Below are positions 14,984-15,118 of a DNA stretch of 15,118 nucleotides, in pieces. This stretch comes from an uncultured Verrucomicrobiota bacterium (GTDB lineage: Bacteria > Verrucomicrobiota > Verrucomicrobiae > Opitutales > Opitutaceae): positions 1 through 15,118 of the forward strand of contig CAMLQS010000100.1 of the NCBI GenBank assembly GCA_946482165.1, given 5' to 3'. Below the pieces are notes generated by a model. It worked only from the letters and a program-made list of their open reading frames with translations. It searched no databases and was not told the origin of the DNA. Each line of letters opens with the position of its first letter. Position 1 is the first letter of the stretch. A program made the position numbers and the translations under genes.

Positions 14984-15118
14984 TCACCCTAGCCGCTTCG
15001 TATCCGCCGGCAAGCCCGCCGCGCCGCGCTCCCAGCCGGTGATGCCGAGCGCTCGAAAGACGGCGACGAGCTTGAGCTCGGTCGACGCGTTGCCCCAGCC
15101 CTTCACCTTGGCCATGAG
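14984..15118 (-). pseudogene. vsr: truncated vsr copy, continues past right edge
   Basis: Read on the minus strand from the edge, this encodes LMAKVKGWGNASTELKLVAV then FRALGITGW. These 29 residues are identical to Vsr 13-41. The frame then leaves the homology and reads ERGAAGLPADTKRLG before a TGA at 14984-14986. The catalytic half (PDFVF and FVDGCFWHGCP) is missing, so this part cannot be a working nuclease. The matched part, 15032-15118, is 84 of 87 bases identical to 14148-14234. The remaining 5' end lies outside the window. The stop overlaps an upstream GTG of the DUF433 gene, so the remnant may supply its transcription. Confidence 0.85.

Noticed and set aside
1..15118. CRISPR array, tRNA, rRNA, transposase or integrase
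   Set aside because: No regularly spaced repeats, cloverleaf sequences, rRNA-like stretches or recombinase motifs were seen in either strand.

Overview
The window is a very GC-rich stretch of a bacterial chromosome. It most likely comes from a Verrucomicrobium of the Opitutales type. That lineage call is inferred from two PEP-CTERM proteins, a giant secreted CotH-kinase protein with a C-terminal segment typical of verrucomicrobial exported proteins, and an extracytoplasmic-function sigma factor operon. No rRNA, tRNA, CRISPR array or transposase was seen. Every gene is on the minus strand except one FAD-dependent monooxygenase. No intergenic gap exceeds 300 bases; the longest (11207-11491, 285 bases) holds inverted repeats and a vsr-like fragment. 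None of the start codons I inspected has a canonical GGAGG just upstream.

Left block (1-2947, minus strand): a tightly overlapping operon of an ECF sigma factor, a one-pass membrane protein in the anti-sigma position, a secreted protein of unknown family, and a CsgG-like secreted protein that runs off the left edge. Overlaps are 8, 4 and 4 nt, so the four products are probably made in step and act in one envelope or signalling pathway.

Middle block (3036-10641, minus strand): cell-surface genes. Two short PEP-CTERM proteins (3106-3720 and 8884-9675), each followed by a hairpin terminator, flank a 1612-residue secreted protein with lamin-tail, PA14-like, chitobiase-like and CotH kinase-like domains. 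They are followed upstream by a small DUF6941-like cytoplasmic protein and a 90-residue membrane protein with an L7/L12 C-terminal-like motif. No exosortase is in the window, so the sorting enzyme must be elsewhere.

Right block (10680-15118): an accessory region. It has a RelE/ParE-type toxin with its antitoxin, the plus-strand FAD monooxygenase, a RhuM-family protein, a Vsr mismatch endonuclease, and a DUF433/DUF5615 pair that looks like a second toxin-antitoxin module. A truncated second copy of the vsr 5' region reaches the right edge. It matches the intact vsr at 84 of 87 bases, and all three differences are synonymous. A third 34-base vsr-like fragment lies at 11395-11428. This suggests repeated rearrangement around vsr and is the clearest unusual signal in the window.
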